Part shown: in pieces, positions 1 through 8,720 of the stretch
Layout of the letters: the number at the start of each line of letters is the position of its first letter
Numbering within the stretch: position 1 is the stretch's first letter
Assembly (NCBI RefSeq): GCF_030287445.1
Contig: NZ_JASVWB010000002.1
Coordinates: 7,502,001 to 7,566,000 of the forward strand
Source: Streptomyces sp. ALI-76-A
Lineage (GTDB): Bacteria; Actinomycetota; Actinomycetes; Streptomycetales; Streptomycetaceae
DNA length: 64,000 bases
Reading direction: 5' to 3'
Program-made: the position numbers and the translations under genes
Notes under the pieces: model-generated
Databases searched by the model: none
What the model was told of the DNA's origin: nothing
Seen by the model: the letters and a program-made list of their open reading frames with translations, nothing else

Positions 1-345
1 CTGGATCGGGACGGCCGAGCCCTGGACGGCCTTGAGCACCTCGACGCCCTCGCGCATGGTCCGGGCGACGGGCTTCTCGCAGAAGACGGGCACACCCGCC
101 TCGACGGCGGCCAGGATCAGCGCCGGGTGGGCGTCGGTGGCCGCCGCCACGACGATGCCGTCCACCCCGGCGGCCAGCACCGCCTCGGGGGAGTCCGCGA
201 CCTCGCCGCCGAACCGCTCGGCGGCCGACTTCGCGGCGTCGGCGAACGGGTCGGCGAGGACGAGCGACTCGACCACGTCGAGTCCGGAGAGGGTCTCGGC
301 GTGGAAGGCGCCGATGCGGCCGAGGCCGAGGATTCCGATGCGCAT
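1..345 (-). CDS. Gfo/Idh/MocA oxidoreductase, inositol 2-dehydrogenase-like (cut by window edge)
   Basis: Only the N-terminal ~115 residues are present; the gene runs off the left edge. It opens with a Rossmann motif (MRIGILGLGRIGAFHAETL) and keeps the family EKP motif (FCEKPVA), so it is an NAD(P)-dependent dehydrogenase acting on a polyol or sugar. The opening resembles bacterial myo-inositol 2-dehydrogenase (IolG), but the substrate-binding half is missing. An AAGGAG ribosome site lies just upstream of the ATG. It is the third gene of a minus-strand operon with the SDR and PhyH-like genes, 77 bases behind the SDR stop, which suggests carbohydrate or inositol catabolism. Confidence 0.8.
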   Translation of the reverse strand, partial: MRIGILGLGRIGAFHAETLSGLDVVESLVLADPFADAAKSAAERFGGEVADSPEAVLAAGVDGIVVAAATDAHPALILAAVEAGVPVFCEKPVARTMREGVEVLKAVQGSAVPIQ

Positions 346-422
346 GGGGTGTTGCTCCTTGGGGGTGCGGGTTTCTTGCGCGGAGACCGGGAGGACCGGG
401 GAGATCAGGGGGACCGGGGAGG

Positions 423-1199
423 TCAGTCGAGGCCGCCGAGGACGTTCTGGTCCCAGTCGATCACCGAACCGGTCACGACGCCGGACCGCTCCGACAGCAG
501 GAGGACCACGAAGTCCGCGATCTCGTCCGGCTGGCCCAGCTTGCCCATCGGCAGCCGTGCGGCGGCCTGCTCGCGCCAGTCGTCCCCGGCGCCGTGGAAG
601 GCCTTCTGGGTGGCGTCCTCGCCCTCGGTCGCGGTCCAGCCGATGTTGAGGCCGTTGATGCGGACCCGGTCGAAGCGGTGGGCGTGCGCCGCGTTGCGGG
701 TCAGGCCGATCAGCCCGGCCTTCGCGGCGACGTACGGGGCGAGGAACGGCTGCCCGCCGTGCGCGGAGGACGTGATGATGTTGACGACCGTGCCCGGCGC
801 CCCCCGGCCCACCATGTCCGCGACGGCGGCCTGCATGGCGAAGAACGGCGCCTTCAGGTTGATCGCGATGTGCTGGTCGAACAGTTCGGGCGTGGTGTCC
901 AGCAGGGTGCCCCGGGAGGTGAGGCCCGCGGAGTTCACCAGGCAGTCGACGCGGCCGTACGCGTCGATCACCTCGGCGACGGAGGCCTTCGCCTGCTCGG
1001 CGTCCGCCAGGTCGGCCCGGACGAACAGGGCCTTTCCGCCGGCCGCGGCCAGCTCCGCCACCAGTGCCTCGCCGGGCTCCCGGCGCCGCCCGGTGACGGC
1101 GACCTGGGCGCCCTCCCGGACCGCGGCCCGGGCGATCGCGGCGCCCACGCCCTGACTGCCGCCGTTGACGAGGACGATCCTGTCGTCGAGAAGTCCCAT
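423..1199 (-). CDS. SDR-family oxidoreductase
   Basis: This 258-residue protein is a classical short-chain dehydrogenase. The NAD(P)-binding motif is near the N-terminus (GGSQGVGAAIA), NSAG is near residue 90, a Ser-containing strand (IITSS) and the YVAAK active-site Tyr/Lys pair follow, and the ending is the usual SGVVTGSVIDWD. It probably oxidises or reduces a sugar or polyol intermediate. The ATG at 1199 was chosen because MGLLDDRIVLV starts directly at the Rossmann strand and has a GAAAGG site upstream. It begins 13 bases after the PhyH-like stop, so the two are surely co-transcribed. Confidence 0.9.
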   Translation of the reverse strand: MGLLDDRIVLVNGGSQGVGAAIARAAVREGAQVAVTGRRREPGEALVAELAAAGGKALFVRADLADAEQAKASVAEVIDAYGRVDCLVNSAGLTSRGTLLDTTPELFDQHIAINLKAPFFAMQAAVADMVGRGAPGTVVNIITSSAHGGQPFLAPYVAAKAGLIGLTRNAAHAHRFDRVRINGLNIGWTATEGEDATQKAFHGAGDDWREQAAARLPMGKLGQPDEIADFVVLLLSERSGVVTGSVIDWDQNVLGGLD

Positions 1200-1212
1200 G
1201 AGGATGTGCCTT

Positions 1213-2379
1213 TCAGCTCTCGCGCCGTACGGCGCCGGTCCGCAGCGCGTCCCGCAGCGTCCGCGGCGTCCAGCCCTCGTCCAGCGCGCGCCGGACGACG
1301 TCCGCCTGCGAGGGCGGCGCCATGCCGTCGACCGGCGGATCACTGTCGAGGTTGGTGGGGAACGGGTAGCCCTCGGCGCTCGCGGCGATCACGCGCTCCA
1401 GCCACCCCTCGCCCGCCCCTTCGGCCCGGCGCCTGCGCAGCACGGGGAAGACGGCGTTGGCGACCGCTTCCCGGTCCACCGTCTCCATGGCCCGCCCGAA
1501 GGCCGAGGACACCTGGAGCAGGTTGGCCGTGCGGCGCACGTTCAGGGTGCGGTTGGTGCCCGCCCCGTGGAAGACGGCCGGGTTGAAGAAGACGGCGTCG
1601 CCCTTCGCCAGCGGGAGCTGGACGTGGTGCGCCTTGAAGTACGCCTGGAACTCCGGCAGCCGCCAGGCGAGGTAGCCGGGCTCGTACGCCTGCGAGTACG
1701 GCAGGTACAGCGTCGGCCCGGACTCCACGGGCATGTCGCAGTGCGCGACCGCCCCCTGGAGGGTGAGCGCGGGGGAGAGGCGGTGGACGTGCGAGGGGTA
1801 GGCCGCGGCGGTCTCGTTGGAGAGGAAGCCCAGGTGGTAGTCGCGGTGCGCGGTCTGCGCGGCGCCGCCCGGATTCACCACGTTGACCTGCGAGGTGACC
1901 TGGTAGCCGGGGCCCAGCCAGGCGGCCGAGACCAGCGCCAGGATCTCGTTGGCGTAGTAGTCGGCGAACGCCTCCGGGTCGTAGAGCGCCGTCTTCTCCA
2001 GCGCGTTCCAGACCCGCTCGTTGGCGCCCGGCCGGGCGAAGTGGTCGCCGGCCGGGGCGCCCGAGGCGTTCTGCTCGGTGATCAGCGCGTCGAACACGGC
2101 GCTGGCCCGGTCCACCACCGCCGGGTCGGGGAAGGCCCCCCGGAACACCAGCACACCGGGGCCGTCGGTGAGGGCCCGGACCAGCTCGGCCCGTACCTCA
2201 CGGGAGGCGCCGGCCGCGCGGAGCCGGTCGCTGTCGTACACCAGGACGTCGTCCTCGACCGCCGAGGCGTGCGGGTGGTCGGCGAGGTCCGTGGAGCGTT
2301 CGACCAGCGAGCGGAAGGCGTCGAGGTCGCAGTCCTGCTCGGTCAGCCAGGCACGGTGTCCAGCGGCGGTGACGGACAT
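1213..2379 (-). CDS. Phytanoyl-CoA dioxygenase (PhyH) family protein
   Basis: This 388-residue protein resembles Fe(II)/2-oxoglutarate oxygenases of the PhyH family. Probable iron ligands are His178 and Asp180 (HRDYHLGF) and His271 (FHGAGTNR), with Arg277 placed to bind 2-oxoglutarate. The substrate is unknown. It is the first gene of a three-gene minus-strand operon with two dehydrogenases. The operon is divergent from a LacI-type regulator, so it is probably a substrate-induced catabolic gene. The ATG at 2379 follows a GAAGGA ribosome site; the in-frame extension upstream would run into the control region. Confidence 0.85.
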   Translation of the reverse strand: MSVTAAGHRAWLTEQDCDLDAFRSLVERSTDLADHPHASAVEDDVLVYDSDRLRAAGASREVRAELVRALTDGPGVLVFRGAFPDPAVVDRASAVFDALITEQNASGAPAGDHFARPGANERVWNALEKTALYDPEAFADYYANEILALVSAAWLGPGYQVTSQVNVVNPGGAAQTAHRDYHLGFLSNETAAAYPSHVHRLSPALTLQGAVAHCDMPVESGPTLYLPYSQAYEPGYLAWRLPEFQAYFKAHHVQLPLAKGDAVFFNPAVFHGAGTNRTLNVRRTANLLQVSSAFGRAMETVDREAVANAVFPVLRRRRAEGAGEGWLERVIAASAEGYPFPTNLDSDPPVDGMAPPSQADVVRRALDEGWTPRTLRDALRTGAVRRES

Positions 2380-2440
2380 CGTCGTCCTTCTTTCGGTCAC
2401 GGGAAGCGACACGCGGCCGGTCACGGGCGGCGACACGGCT

Positions 2441-2456
2441 CTGACATTCTTGTCAG
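2441..2456. promoter_or_regulatory. Perfect 16-bp palindrome, probable LacI-family operator
   Basis: CTGACATTCTTGTCAG is a perfect inverted repeat (6-bp arms, 4-bp centre). It sits in the 134-bp space between the divergent PhyH-like and LacI-family genes. The position suits an operator for the adjacent regulator, controlling both directions. The regulator assignment is inferred from position. Confidence 0.6.
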
Positions 2457-2513
2457 TACAAACCCCTCCAACAACCAGCAGCGAGCCATCAAAAACCCCT
2501 CAAGGAGCCGTCG

Positions 2514-3548
2514 GTGGGTCATCCCTTCGCGATCCGGGAGATCGCACGTCAGGCGGGCCTGAGCGAGGCCACCGTCGACCGGGTGCTCAACGGCCGGGGC
2601 GGGGTGCGCGAGAGCACCGCGCGGGAGGTCCGCCAGGCCGTCGCCGACCTGGACCGGCAGCGCACCCAGGTCCGGCTGGTCGGCCGCACCTTCATGATCG
2701 ACATCGTGATGCAGACGCCGGAACGGTTCTCCACCGCCGTACGGGCCGCCCTGGAGGCCGAGCTGCCCGCCCTGCACCCGGCGGTCGTGCGCTCCCGCTT
2801 CCACTTCCGCGAGACCGGCCCGGTGGAGGAACTGACCCGGACCCTGGACCGGATCGCCCGGCGCGGCTCGCAGGGCGTGGTCCTCAAGGCGCCCGACGTC
2901 CCCGAGGCCGCCGCCGCCGTCGGCCGGCTCGCGGAGGCGGGCATCCCCGTCGTCACCCTGGTCACCGACCTGCCCTCCACCGCACGCCTGGGCTACGTCG
3001 GCATAGACAACCGGGCCGCCGGCGCCACCGCCGCGTACCTCATGGGCCAGTGGCTCGGCGACCGCCCCGGCAACGTGCTGACCAGCCTCAGCAGCGGCTT
3101 CTTCCGCAACGAGGAGGAGCGCGAGATGGGCTTCCGCGGGGCCATGCGCGCCCGGCACCCGCAGCGCACGCTGGTCGAGATCGCGGAAGGCCAGGGCCTG
3201 GACGCCACCCAGTACGACCTCGTCCGGGCCGCGCTGGAGCGGGACCCGGACATCCTCGCGGTCTATTCGATCGGCGGCGGCAACATCGCCACCCTGCGCG
3301 CCTTCCAGGACCTCGGCCGTGAGTGCGTGGTGTTCGTCGCCCACGACCTCGACCACGACAACACCCGCCTGCTGCGCGAGCACCGGCTGTCCGCCGTGCT
3401 CCACCACGACCTGCGCCAGGACCTGCGCGAGGCCTGCCACCTCGTGATGCGCGCCCACGGCGCCCTGCCGCCCGCGGGGCCCACCCCGCCGTCGGCGATC
3501 CAGGTGGTCACGCCCTACAACATGCCGCCGCAGGCCACCGCCGGATGA
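2514..3548 (+). CDS. LacI-family transcriptional regulator
   Basis: This 344-residue protein has an N-terminal LacI helix-turn-helix (IREIARQAGLSEATVDRVLNGRGG, residues ~7-30). A periplasmic-binding-protein-like sensor domain follows, with typical strands such as VVTLVTDLP and the YSIGGGN segment. The sensor is of the type that binds sugars. It starts at GTG 2514 after an AAGGAG site. It is divergent from the PhyH-SDR-Gfo operon, which it most likely represses until a sugar or polyol inducer binds. Confidence 0.92.
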   Translation: MGHPFAIREIARQAGLSEATVDRVLNGRGGVRESTAREVRQAVADLDRQRTQVRLVGRTFMIDIVMQTPERFSTAVRAALEAELPALHPAVVRSRFHFRETGPVEELTRTLDRIARRGSQGVVLKAPDVPEAAAAVGRLAEAGIPVVTLVTDLPSTARLGYVGIDNRAAGATAAYLMGQWLGDRPGNVLTSLSSGFFRNEEEREMGFRGAMRARHPQRTLVEIAEGQGLDATQYDLVRAALERDPDILAVYSIGGGNIATLRAFQDLGRECVVFVAHDLDHDNTRLLREHRLSAVLHHDLRQDLREACHLVMRAHGALPPAGPTPPSAIQVVTPYNMPPQATAG

Positions 3549-3838
3549 TCCGGCCGCCACCCGCTCGCGCTCACGCCGCGGAACCGGTGATCTCGGCGCC
3601 GGGGCGCGTCGAGCCGCCGATCGCCGGCAGTCAGTGGCTGAGGACGGCCCCGTCAGCGCCGTCGTGCCCCAGCCGTCGGCCGCGTGCAGTCGGCCGGGGG
3701 TCGCCGAAGAACGGGGACGGCACGACGGCCGGGCCGCCCCCGGCGGGACGTACGCCGACCGACCGGTCCAGCGCGGCGGCAGCCGGGGGCGGGTGACGGC
3801 GTACCCGGACGGTCCTGACCTTCGGACACGGGGTGGTC

Positions 3839-5032
3839 CTACGGACACCGCTCCTCGTGCACGTCCACCCACGCTCGGCTCTCGGCCGACCGGGCCATCG
3901 CGTCCAGGACGGCGGCGCTGCGCACGGCGTCCGTGACGGTGGCACCGTACGGCTCGCCCTCCGCGATCGAGCGCAGGAAACGGTAGGCCTCGATCACCTT
4001 CAGGTCGTCGTACCCCATGGCGTTCGCCGCGCCCGGCTGGAACGCGCCGAACTCGCCGTCGCCCGGGCCGACGTAGACCGTGCTGACGGGCTGGTCCTGG
4101 TAGGCGGTGCCGCGGCTCACGCCCAGCTCGTTCATCCGGCGGAAGTCCCAGAACACCGCGCCCTCGGTGCCGTGCACCTCGAAGCCGTAGTTGTTCTGCT
4201 CGCCGACCGAGACCCGGCACGCCTCCAGGACACCGCGCGCGCCGGAGGCGAACCGCAGCAGGCAGCTGACGTAGTCCTCGTTCTCGACCGGGCCCACCTC
4301 GCCGCCCGAGGCGCGGCTGTGACCGGCGGTGGCCCCGCTGGGCCGGGACCGCTCCGGCACGAAGATGGCGGTGTCCGCGGTCAGGGACGCGATGTCGCCG
4401 AGCAGGTACCGGGCGAGGTCCGCGCCGTGCGAGGCCAGGTCGCCCAGCACTCCGCTGCCGCCGCGCTCCCGCTCGTACCGCCAGGTCAGAGCGCCCTCGG
4501 GATGGGCCGCGTAGTCGCTGAACAGACGGATGCGGACATGGGTGACGGTGCCGATCCCACCGTCGCGGATCAGCCGGCGGGCCGTCTCGACGGCGGGCGC
4601 GTTGCGGTAGTTGAAGCCGACCGCGCCCTGGACACCCGCCGCGGCGACCGCGTCGGCCACCGCCCGCGCGTCCGCCACGGTCAGACCGACCGGCTTCTCG
4701 ATCCAGATGTGCTTGCCGGCCTCGGCCATCGCCACACCGATCCGCCGGTGCAGGAAGTTGGGGGCGGTGATGCTGACCGCCTGGACCCGGGGATCGTCGG
4801 CCACCTCCCGCCAGTCGCGGCTCGTCGAGGCGAAGCCGTACTGCGCGGCGGCCTCCTCGGCCCGGCCGGGCACCTCCTCGGCCACGGCCACCAGCTCCGG
4901 CCGCAGACCGAGCAGCGGATAGTGGTGGGGGACGCGGGCGTACGCCTGGGTGTGCACCCGGCCCATCCAGCCGAATCCGACGACGGCGACACCGAGCGCA
5001 TCCACCATGAGCCCCATTTCGGACAGGTCCAA
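3839..5032 (-). CDS. Gfo/Idh/MocA family oxidoreductase
   Basis: This 397-residue dehydrogenase has an N-terminal Rossmann fold (VAVVGFGWMGRVHTQAY), the family EKP motif (WIEKPVGLT) and the C-terminal alpha/beta domain (VGFNYRNAPAV, ALTWRYER, DLASHGADLARYLLG). It should oxidise or reduce a sugar-type substrate with NAD(P). The start used is MDLSEMGLMVDALG; a slightly later Met (MVDALG) is equally possible. It stands alone, separated from the LacI gene by about 290 bases in which I see no gene, and may belong to the same catabolic set. Confidence 0.88.
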   Translation of the reverse strand: MDLSEMGLMVDALGVAVVGFGWMGRVHTQAYARVPHHYPLLGLRPELVAVAEEVPGRAEEAAAQYGFASTSRDWREVADDPRVQAVSITAPNFLHRRIGVAMAEAGKHIWIEKPVGLTVADARAVADAVAAAGVQGAVGFNYRNAPAVETARRLIRDGGIGTVTHVRIRLFSDYAAHPEGALTWRYERERGGSGVLGDLASHGADLARYLLGDIASLTADTAIFVPERSRPSGATAGHSRASGGEVGPVENEDYVSCLLRFASGARGVLEACRVSVGEQNNYGFEVHGTEGAVFWDFRRMNELGVSRGTAYQDQPVSTVYVGPGDGEFGAFQPGAANAMGYDDLKVIEAYRFLRSIAEGEPYGATVTDAVRSAAVLDAMARSAESRAWVDVHEERCP

Positions 5033-5204
5033 CTTCTGATCAGGCCACCCTGGGCGGGGGCGTCAGCCGGTGTCAAGCATGATCGCCGGGCCGGCGCCCT
5101 CGGCCGCCGGCCTGAGGTGCACCTGCATCGGCGCCGGACCGTCTCCTCCGAAGAGAGTGGCCGCCCGGCGCCGATGTACGTCGCTGTCCTGTCTGGTGCC
5201 GCTG

Positions 5205-6683
5205 TCATGCCCTGGCGGCGGCCTCCGCGGGCTCGACGGGGCCGTCCGTGACCGGGGCGGGCTCGGCGGGGCGGTGTTTCGGGACGAAGGAGGCGACCGC
5301 GAAGGCCAGCAGGGCGGCGCCCGCACCGAGGGCCATGACCGTCTTGAAGCCGTTCTCGGAGGGCAGGGGGAAGCCGTTGAAGTCGGTGGTCATCCGGGCG
5401 AGGACGACACCGGCGATGGCGCTGGCGAACGAGGTGCCCAGGGACCGCATCAGGGTGTTGAGGCTGTTGGCCGCGCCGGTCTGCGACGGGTCGACCGCGC
5501 CCATGATCAGGGCGGGCATCGCGCCGTAGGTGAAGCCGACACCGCCGCCGATGACGCAGGACACCAGGACCAGGTGCCAGACCTCGGACATCAGCACCAT
5601 GTTGAGTCCGTAGCCGGTGGCCACGATCAGCGCGCCGATCATCAGCGTCAGCTTCGGACCCCTGGTCTTGGTGATGGCCGCGGACACCGGGGCCATGGCC
5701 ATCATCACCAGGCCCTGCGGGGCCAGCACCAGGCCGACGGTCATCATGGACCTGCCCAGGCCGTAGCCGGTCTGCTCGGGCAGCTGGAGCAGTTGCGGCA
5801 GCACCAGGGACATGGCGAACATCGAGAAACCGAGCGCCACCGAGGCGAGGTTGGTGAACAGCACCTGGGGGCGGGCGGTGGTGCGCAGGTCGACCAGCGG
5901 CTGCGGGCTGCGCAGCTCCCACCAGCCCCAGGCCACCAGGATCAGGACGGCGGCGACACCGAGGCCGACCGTGATGGCGCTGGTCCAGCCCCAGTCACCG
6001 CCCTTGGAGACGGCCAGCAGCAGGGACATCAGGCCGGCCGACAGGCCGAGCGACCCGACCAGGTCGAAGCGGCCGCCGGTGCGGACCTCGGACTCGGGCA
6101 CGAACGTCATGACCAGCAGGAAGGAGACGGCACCGAGGACGGCGGAGGTCCAGAACAGGAAGTGCCAGTCGAAGTTGTCCGCGATGAAGGCGGCCGACGG
6201 CAGCCCCAGAGCGCCGCCGACACCGAGGGAGGCGCTCATCAGGGCGGTGGAGCCGGCCAGGCGATCGGAAGGCAGCACATCACGCATCACGCTGATGCCC
6301 AGCGGGACGACGGCCGCGGCCAGACCCTGCAGGGCCCGCCCGATGATCATCGGTACGAGCGAGTCGGCCAGGGCGCACACCACCGAGCCGGACACCAGCA
6401 GCACGATGCTGATCAGCAGCATCCGGCGCTTGCCGAACATGTCCCCGAGCCGCCCGACCACCGGAGTGGCGATGGCGGCGGCGAGCAGGGTGGCGGTGAC
6501 CGCCCAGGCGGCGTCGGACGCCGAGGCGTCGAGAAGCCTCGGCAGCTGCGGAACGATCGGGATGACCAGCGTCTGCATCAGCGAGACGACGATTCCGGCC
6601 AGAGCCAGCACCGCCACCACGGCGTTCGGCTTCGACGGGACGGATGTCCCCGTCCGGGCGGGTCGGGCAAGGGCGTCGGGCAT
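5205..6683 (-). CDS. MFS drug/H+ exporter, DHA2 (14-TMS) type
   Basis: This 492-residue integral membrane protein has about 14 hydrophobic segments. The MFS loop motif is GRLGDMFGKRRM (residues ~75-86) and the motif-C region is GLPSAAF. It probably exports a drug or metabolite using proton motive force. The C-terminus is Pro/Glu/Ala-rich and cytoplasmic. A TTGCTTGAC motif 38 bases upstream of the ATG is shared with the promoters of the neighbouring alcohol dehydrogenase and esterase genes, so the three may be induced together. Confidence 0.92.
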   Translation of the reverse strand: MPDALARPARTGTSVPSKPNAVVAVLALAGIVVSLMQTLVIPIVPQLPRLLDASASDAAWAVTATLLAAAIATPVVGRLGDMFGKRRMLLISIVLLVSGSVVCALADSLVPMIIGRALQGLAAAVVPLGISVMRDVLPSDRLAGSTALMSASLGVGGALGLPSAAFIADNFDWHFLFWTSAVLGAVSFLLVMTFVPESEVRTGGRFDLVGSLGLSAGLMSLLLAVSKGGDWGWTSAITVGLGVAAVLILVAWGWWELRSPQPLVDLRTTARPQVLFTNLASVALGFSMFAMSLVLPQLLQLPEQTGYGLGRSMMTVGLVLAPQGLVMMAMAPVSAAITKTRGPKLTLMIGALIVATGYGLNMVLMSEVWHLVLVSCVIGGGVGFTYGAMPALIMGAVDPSQTGAANSLNTLMRSLGTSFASAIAGVVLARMTTDFNGFPLPSENGFKTVMALGAGAALLAFAVASFVPKHRPAEPAPVTDGPVEPAEAAARA

Positions 6684-6720
6684 GGCAGGGCCTCCATCGA
6701 GTGCGACCAGGGGGAGTGCG

Positions 6721-6737
6721 TTGCTTGACGTACCGAA
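6721..6737. promoter_or_regulatory. Degenerate copy of a 17-bp operator motif
   Basis: TTGCTTGACGTACCGAA matches the left half of the palindrome found twice at 8058-8102 and once at 9730-9746. It lies 38 bases upstream of the MFS exporter start, so it could control that gene. The right half is poorly conserved. Confidence 0.4.
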
Positions 6738-6787
6738 GTGAGTTCTGACTCAGGAGAACGCGGGGGTGCGTGGTGTGCGGCGCTCCG

Positions 6788-7825
6788 TCACTCGTCGAAG
6801 GTGACGACGACCTTCTCCGCGGCGCCCGGGGTCAGCGCCAGCTCGAAGGCCCGGCCGACCTCGGAGAACGGGACCCGGTGGCTGATCAGCCGGGCGAAGC
6901 GGTCCTTGTGCTCCGCCAGTTCGGGCGTGACCTCGAAGATCTCGGTGGGGTAGCCCTGGGAGGCGATGAGGGTGAGTTCGCTGCGGAGCATGCCGCCGAG
7001 GTCGAGGTCGGCGCCCTTCTTCTGTACGGCGACCATGACCAGCTTCGCCTTCCATCTGGCGGCGTCGACGGCGGCCTGGAAGACGGCGGGGGCGCCGGCG
7101 GCGTCGATGTAGATGTCGGTGCCGGGGCGGGGCTGCCCGAGTGCGTTGGCGTCCTGGCCGTGGAGTTGGGTGAGGCGGGCGGTGATGTCCTCGGTGGCGG
7201 AGTCGATGACGGCGTCGGCGCCGATGGCGAGTGCGGTCTCGAGGCGTTCGGGGATGATGTCGGCGACGACGACGTGCTGGACCCCGCGTAGTTTGAGCCA
7301 GATGGTGGCGCCGAGTCCGATGGGCCCGGCGCCGAAGACGACGACCTTGTCGGTGGGCCGGGCGCCGGAGCGGTTGACGCAGTGCCTTGCGACCGCCATC
7401 GGCTCGTTCAGCGCCGCGACGTCGAAGGGGACGTGGTCGGGGAAGACCGCGACGCTTCTGCCGACCTCGGCGTTCTCGATGAGCAGGTACTCGTCCATGC
7501 CGCCCAGCTCGCCGCCGCACCCGATGATCCCGGAGGCGGCGCTCTGCGGGTTGACGACCACCCGGTTGCCGACCTCCAGGCCGGCGACCTCGGCGCCCAC
7601 CTCCACGACCTCGCCGGCCGGCTCGTGCCCCAGCGGAATGGCCCGCGTCGATCCGTCGGCGCCGGTCGGCATGCCGCCCATGTGCAGGAAGAACGTATCG
7701 GTGCCGCAGATCCCGCAGGCACGGATCCTGACCAGCGCGTCCTTGGGGCCGGGCACGGGACGCTCGACGTCCACCACGTCGACCTTGTCGGTGGCGCCGG
7801 TCAGGACGGACTTCATCGTGGCCAT
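6788..7825 (-). CDS. Zinc-dependent alcohol dehydrogenase (MDR superfamily)
   Basis: This 345-residue protein has the catalytic zinc pattern of medium-chain dehydrogenases: Cys40 in CGICGTD and His68-Glu69 in GHEPAG. The Rossmann motif is GAGPIGLGA. The usual four-Cys structural-zinc lobe is absent; that segment reads NPQSAASGIIGCGGELGG with a single Cys. It is therefore a structural-zinc-free member resembling sorbitol/threonine-type enzymes, with unknown substrate. The ATG at 7825 follows a GGAGAG site. Two palindromic operator motifs lie in its ~275-bp upstream region. Confidence 0.88.
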   Translation of the reverse strand: MATMKSVLTGATDKVDVVDVERPVPGPKDALVRIRACGICGTDTFFLHMGGMPTGADGSTRAIPLGHEPAGEVVEVGAEVAGLEVGNRVVVNPQSAASGIIGCGGELGGMDEYLLIENAEVGRSVAVFPDHVPFDVAALNEPMAVARHCVNRSGARPTDKVVVFGAGPIGLGATIWLKLRGVQHVVVADIIPERLETALAIGADAVIDSATEDITARLTQLHGQDANALGQPRPGTDIYIDAAGAPAVFQAAVDAARWKAKLVMVAVQKKGADLDLGGMLRSELTLIASQGYPTEIFEVTPELAEHKDRFARLISHRVPFSEVGRAFELALTPGAAEKVVVTFDE

Positions 7826-8057
7826 GGGGGTCTCTCCTTCTGGAGGGGCTGCTGTCAGGTGATGTCGCCAGGGGTGGTGGTCGGCCGTGCCCTGCCGGGC
7901 GGGGGAGGACGGTGGCCGCGGCCGGCGGTGTGCCGGTGTCCCCCGGTCGACGGCGACGGCGGGCGGGGGAGTGTTCCGCCGCCGGCCCGGCGGCCGTGCC
8001 CAACCTGTCCCCACAGGTCCGGCACGCGGGAGCCGCCTCCGCTCGGCGAGGTTCAGG

Positions 8058-8102
8058 TTGCTTGAGTTAGGCAAACACAAACGTGTTACTTAAGTCAAGC
8101 AA
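8058..8102. promoter_or_regulatory. Pair of 17-bp palindromic operators between adh and the prpF remnant
   Basis: TTGCTTGAGTTAGGCAA (8058-8074) and TTACTTAAGTCAAGCAA (8086-8102) are each nearly palindromic. Together they form an inverted pair whose outer 10-bp arms (8056-8065 and 8095-8104) match perfectly. The same motif occurs before the esterase and in part before the MFS gene. The pattern suits a dimeric MarR- or TetR-type repressor; no such gene is in the window. Confidence 0.6.
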
Positions 8103-8201
8103 CCATTGCGTCCGCGCGGCGTCCGCACGCGGTGCTCCGCACACCCGCCCATGAGCTGAAAGTGATCGCCTGACCGTCCCGTCGTCCGCAGCGGGCCCCG
8201 C

Positions 8202-8406
8202 CCGCCCGACGAGCGGCAGATCGACGGTCTGGGCGGTGCGCACCCGCTCACCAGCAAGGTGGCCGTCGTCTCGCCCTCGGCCGACCCACAGGCCGACGTC
8301 GACTACCTGTTCCTTCAAGTCGTCGTCGACCGGGCCGAGGTGACCAGCCGTCAGAACTGCGGGAACATCCTCGCCGGCGTCGGTCCCTTCGTCGGCGTCA
8401 GGCGGC
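8202..8406 (+). pseudogene. prpF-like (2-methylaconitate isomerase family) gene fragment
   Basis: Translation in the frame of 8208 gives IDGLGGAHPLTSKVAVVS, then ADVDYLFLQVVVDRAEV and NCGNILAGVGPFVGV. These match in order the conserved N-terminal part of PrpF/DUF453 proteins, including the TSKVA and NCGN motifs around the first catalytic Cys. The start is missing. After VGPF the reading frame enters a G-rich repeat and unrelated sequence, so about three quarters of the gene is lost. It lies downstream of the palindromic operator pair, as if once divergent from adh. Confidence 0.7.
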
Positions 8407-8431
8407 AGGGGGCAGGGGGCAGGGGGCAGGG
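8404..8431. repeat. Four tandem GGCAGGG units
   Basis: Four exact 7-bp GGCAGGG units begin where the prpF-like homology ends. The G-runs could form a quadruplex. They may mark the break point of the decayed gene. Confidence 0.8.
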
Positions 8432-8720
8432 CGCACACGCCGGTGTGTGTGCCCCCTTCGCCGTGCCCACTCCTGAAGGCCGTGCCCACTCCTGCGCGAG
8501 CGGGCGCCGCCGTGGCCGTGCGGCCGCCCGGGCGCAAGGTTGTGGTGACGCCCGAGGTGTGGCGCGCACGGATGGAGAACGCGCGAACCGACGGAGAACG
8601 GCGAGAGGGTGGACCTCACCCCGCCCCGGCCGGTCGTCTCCCGGGCCGGCCGAGCCCGGCGCGGCCGTCCGGGGGCCGGCGGAGCCCGGCGCGGCCGTCC
8701 GGGGGCCGGCGTCCGTCCGC
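8432..8720. repeat. Non-coding stretch with a 30-bp direct duplication
   Basis: No credible gene is visible between the prpF remnant and the esterase stop. A 30-bp GC-rich unit beginning GAGCCCGGCGCGG is directly repeated at 8652-8681 and 8682-8711, ending beside the esterase stop codon. Confidence 0.7.

Noticed and set aside
5063..5160. Minus-strand frame ending QVHLRPAAEGAGPAIMLDTG before the Gfo gene
   Set aside because: It looks protein-like but lacks a start in good context and has no recognised family; might be a remnant.
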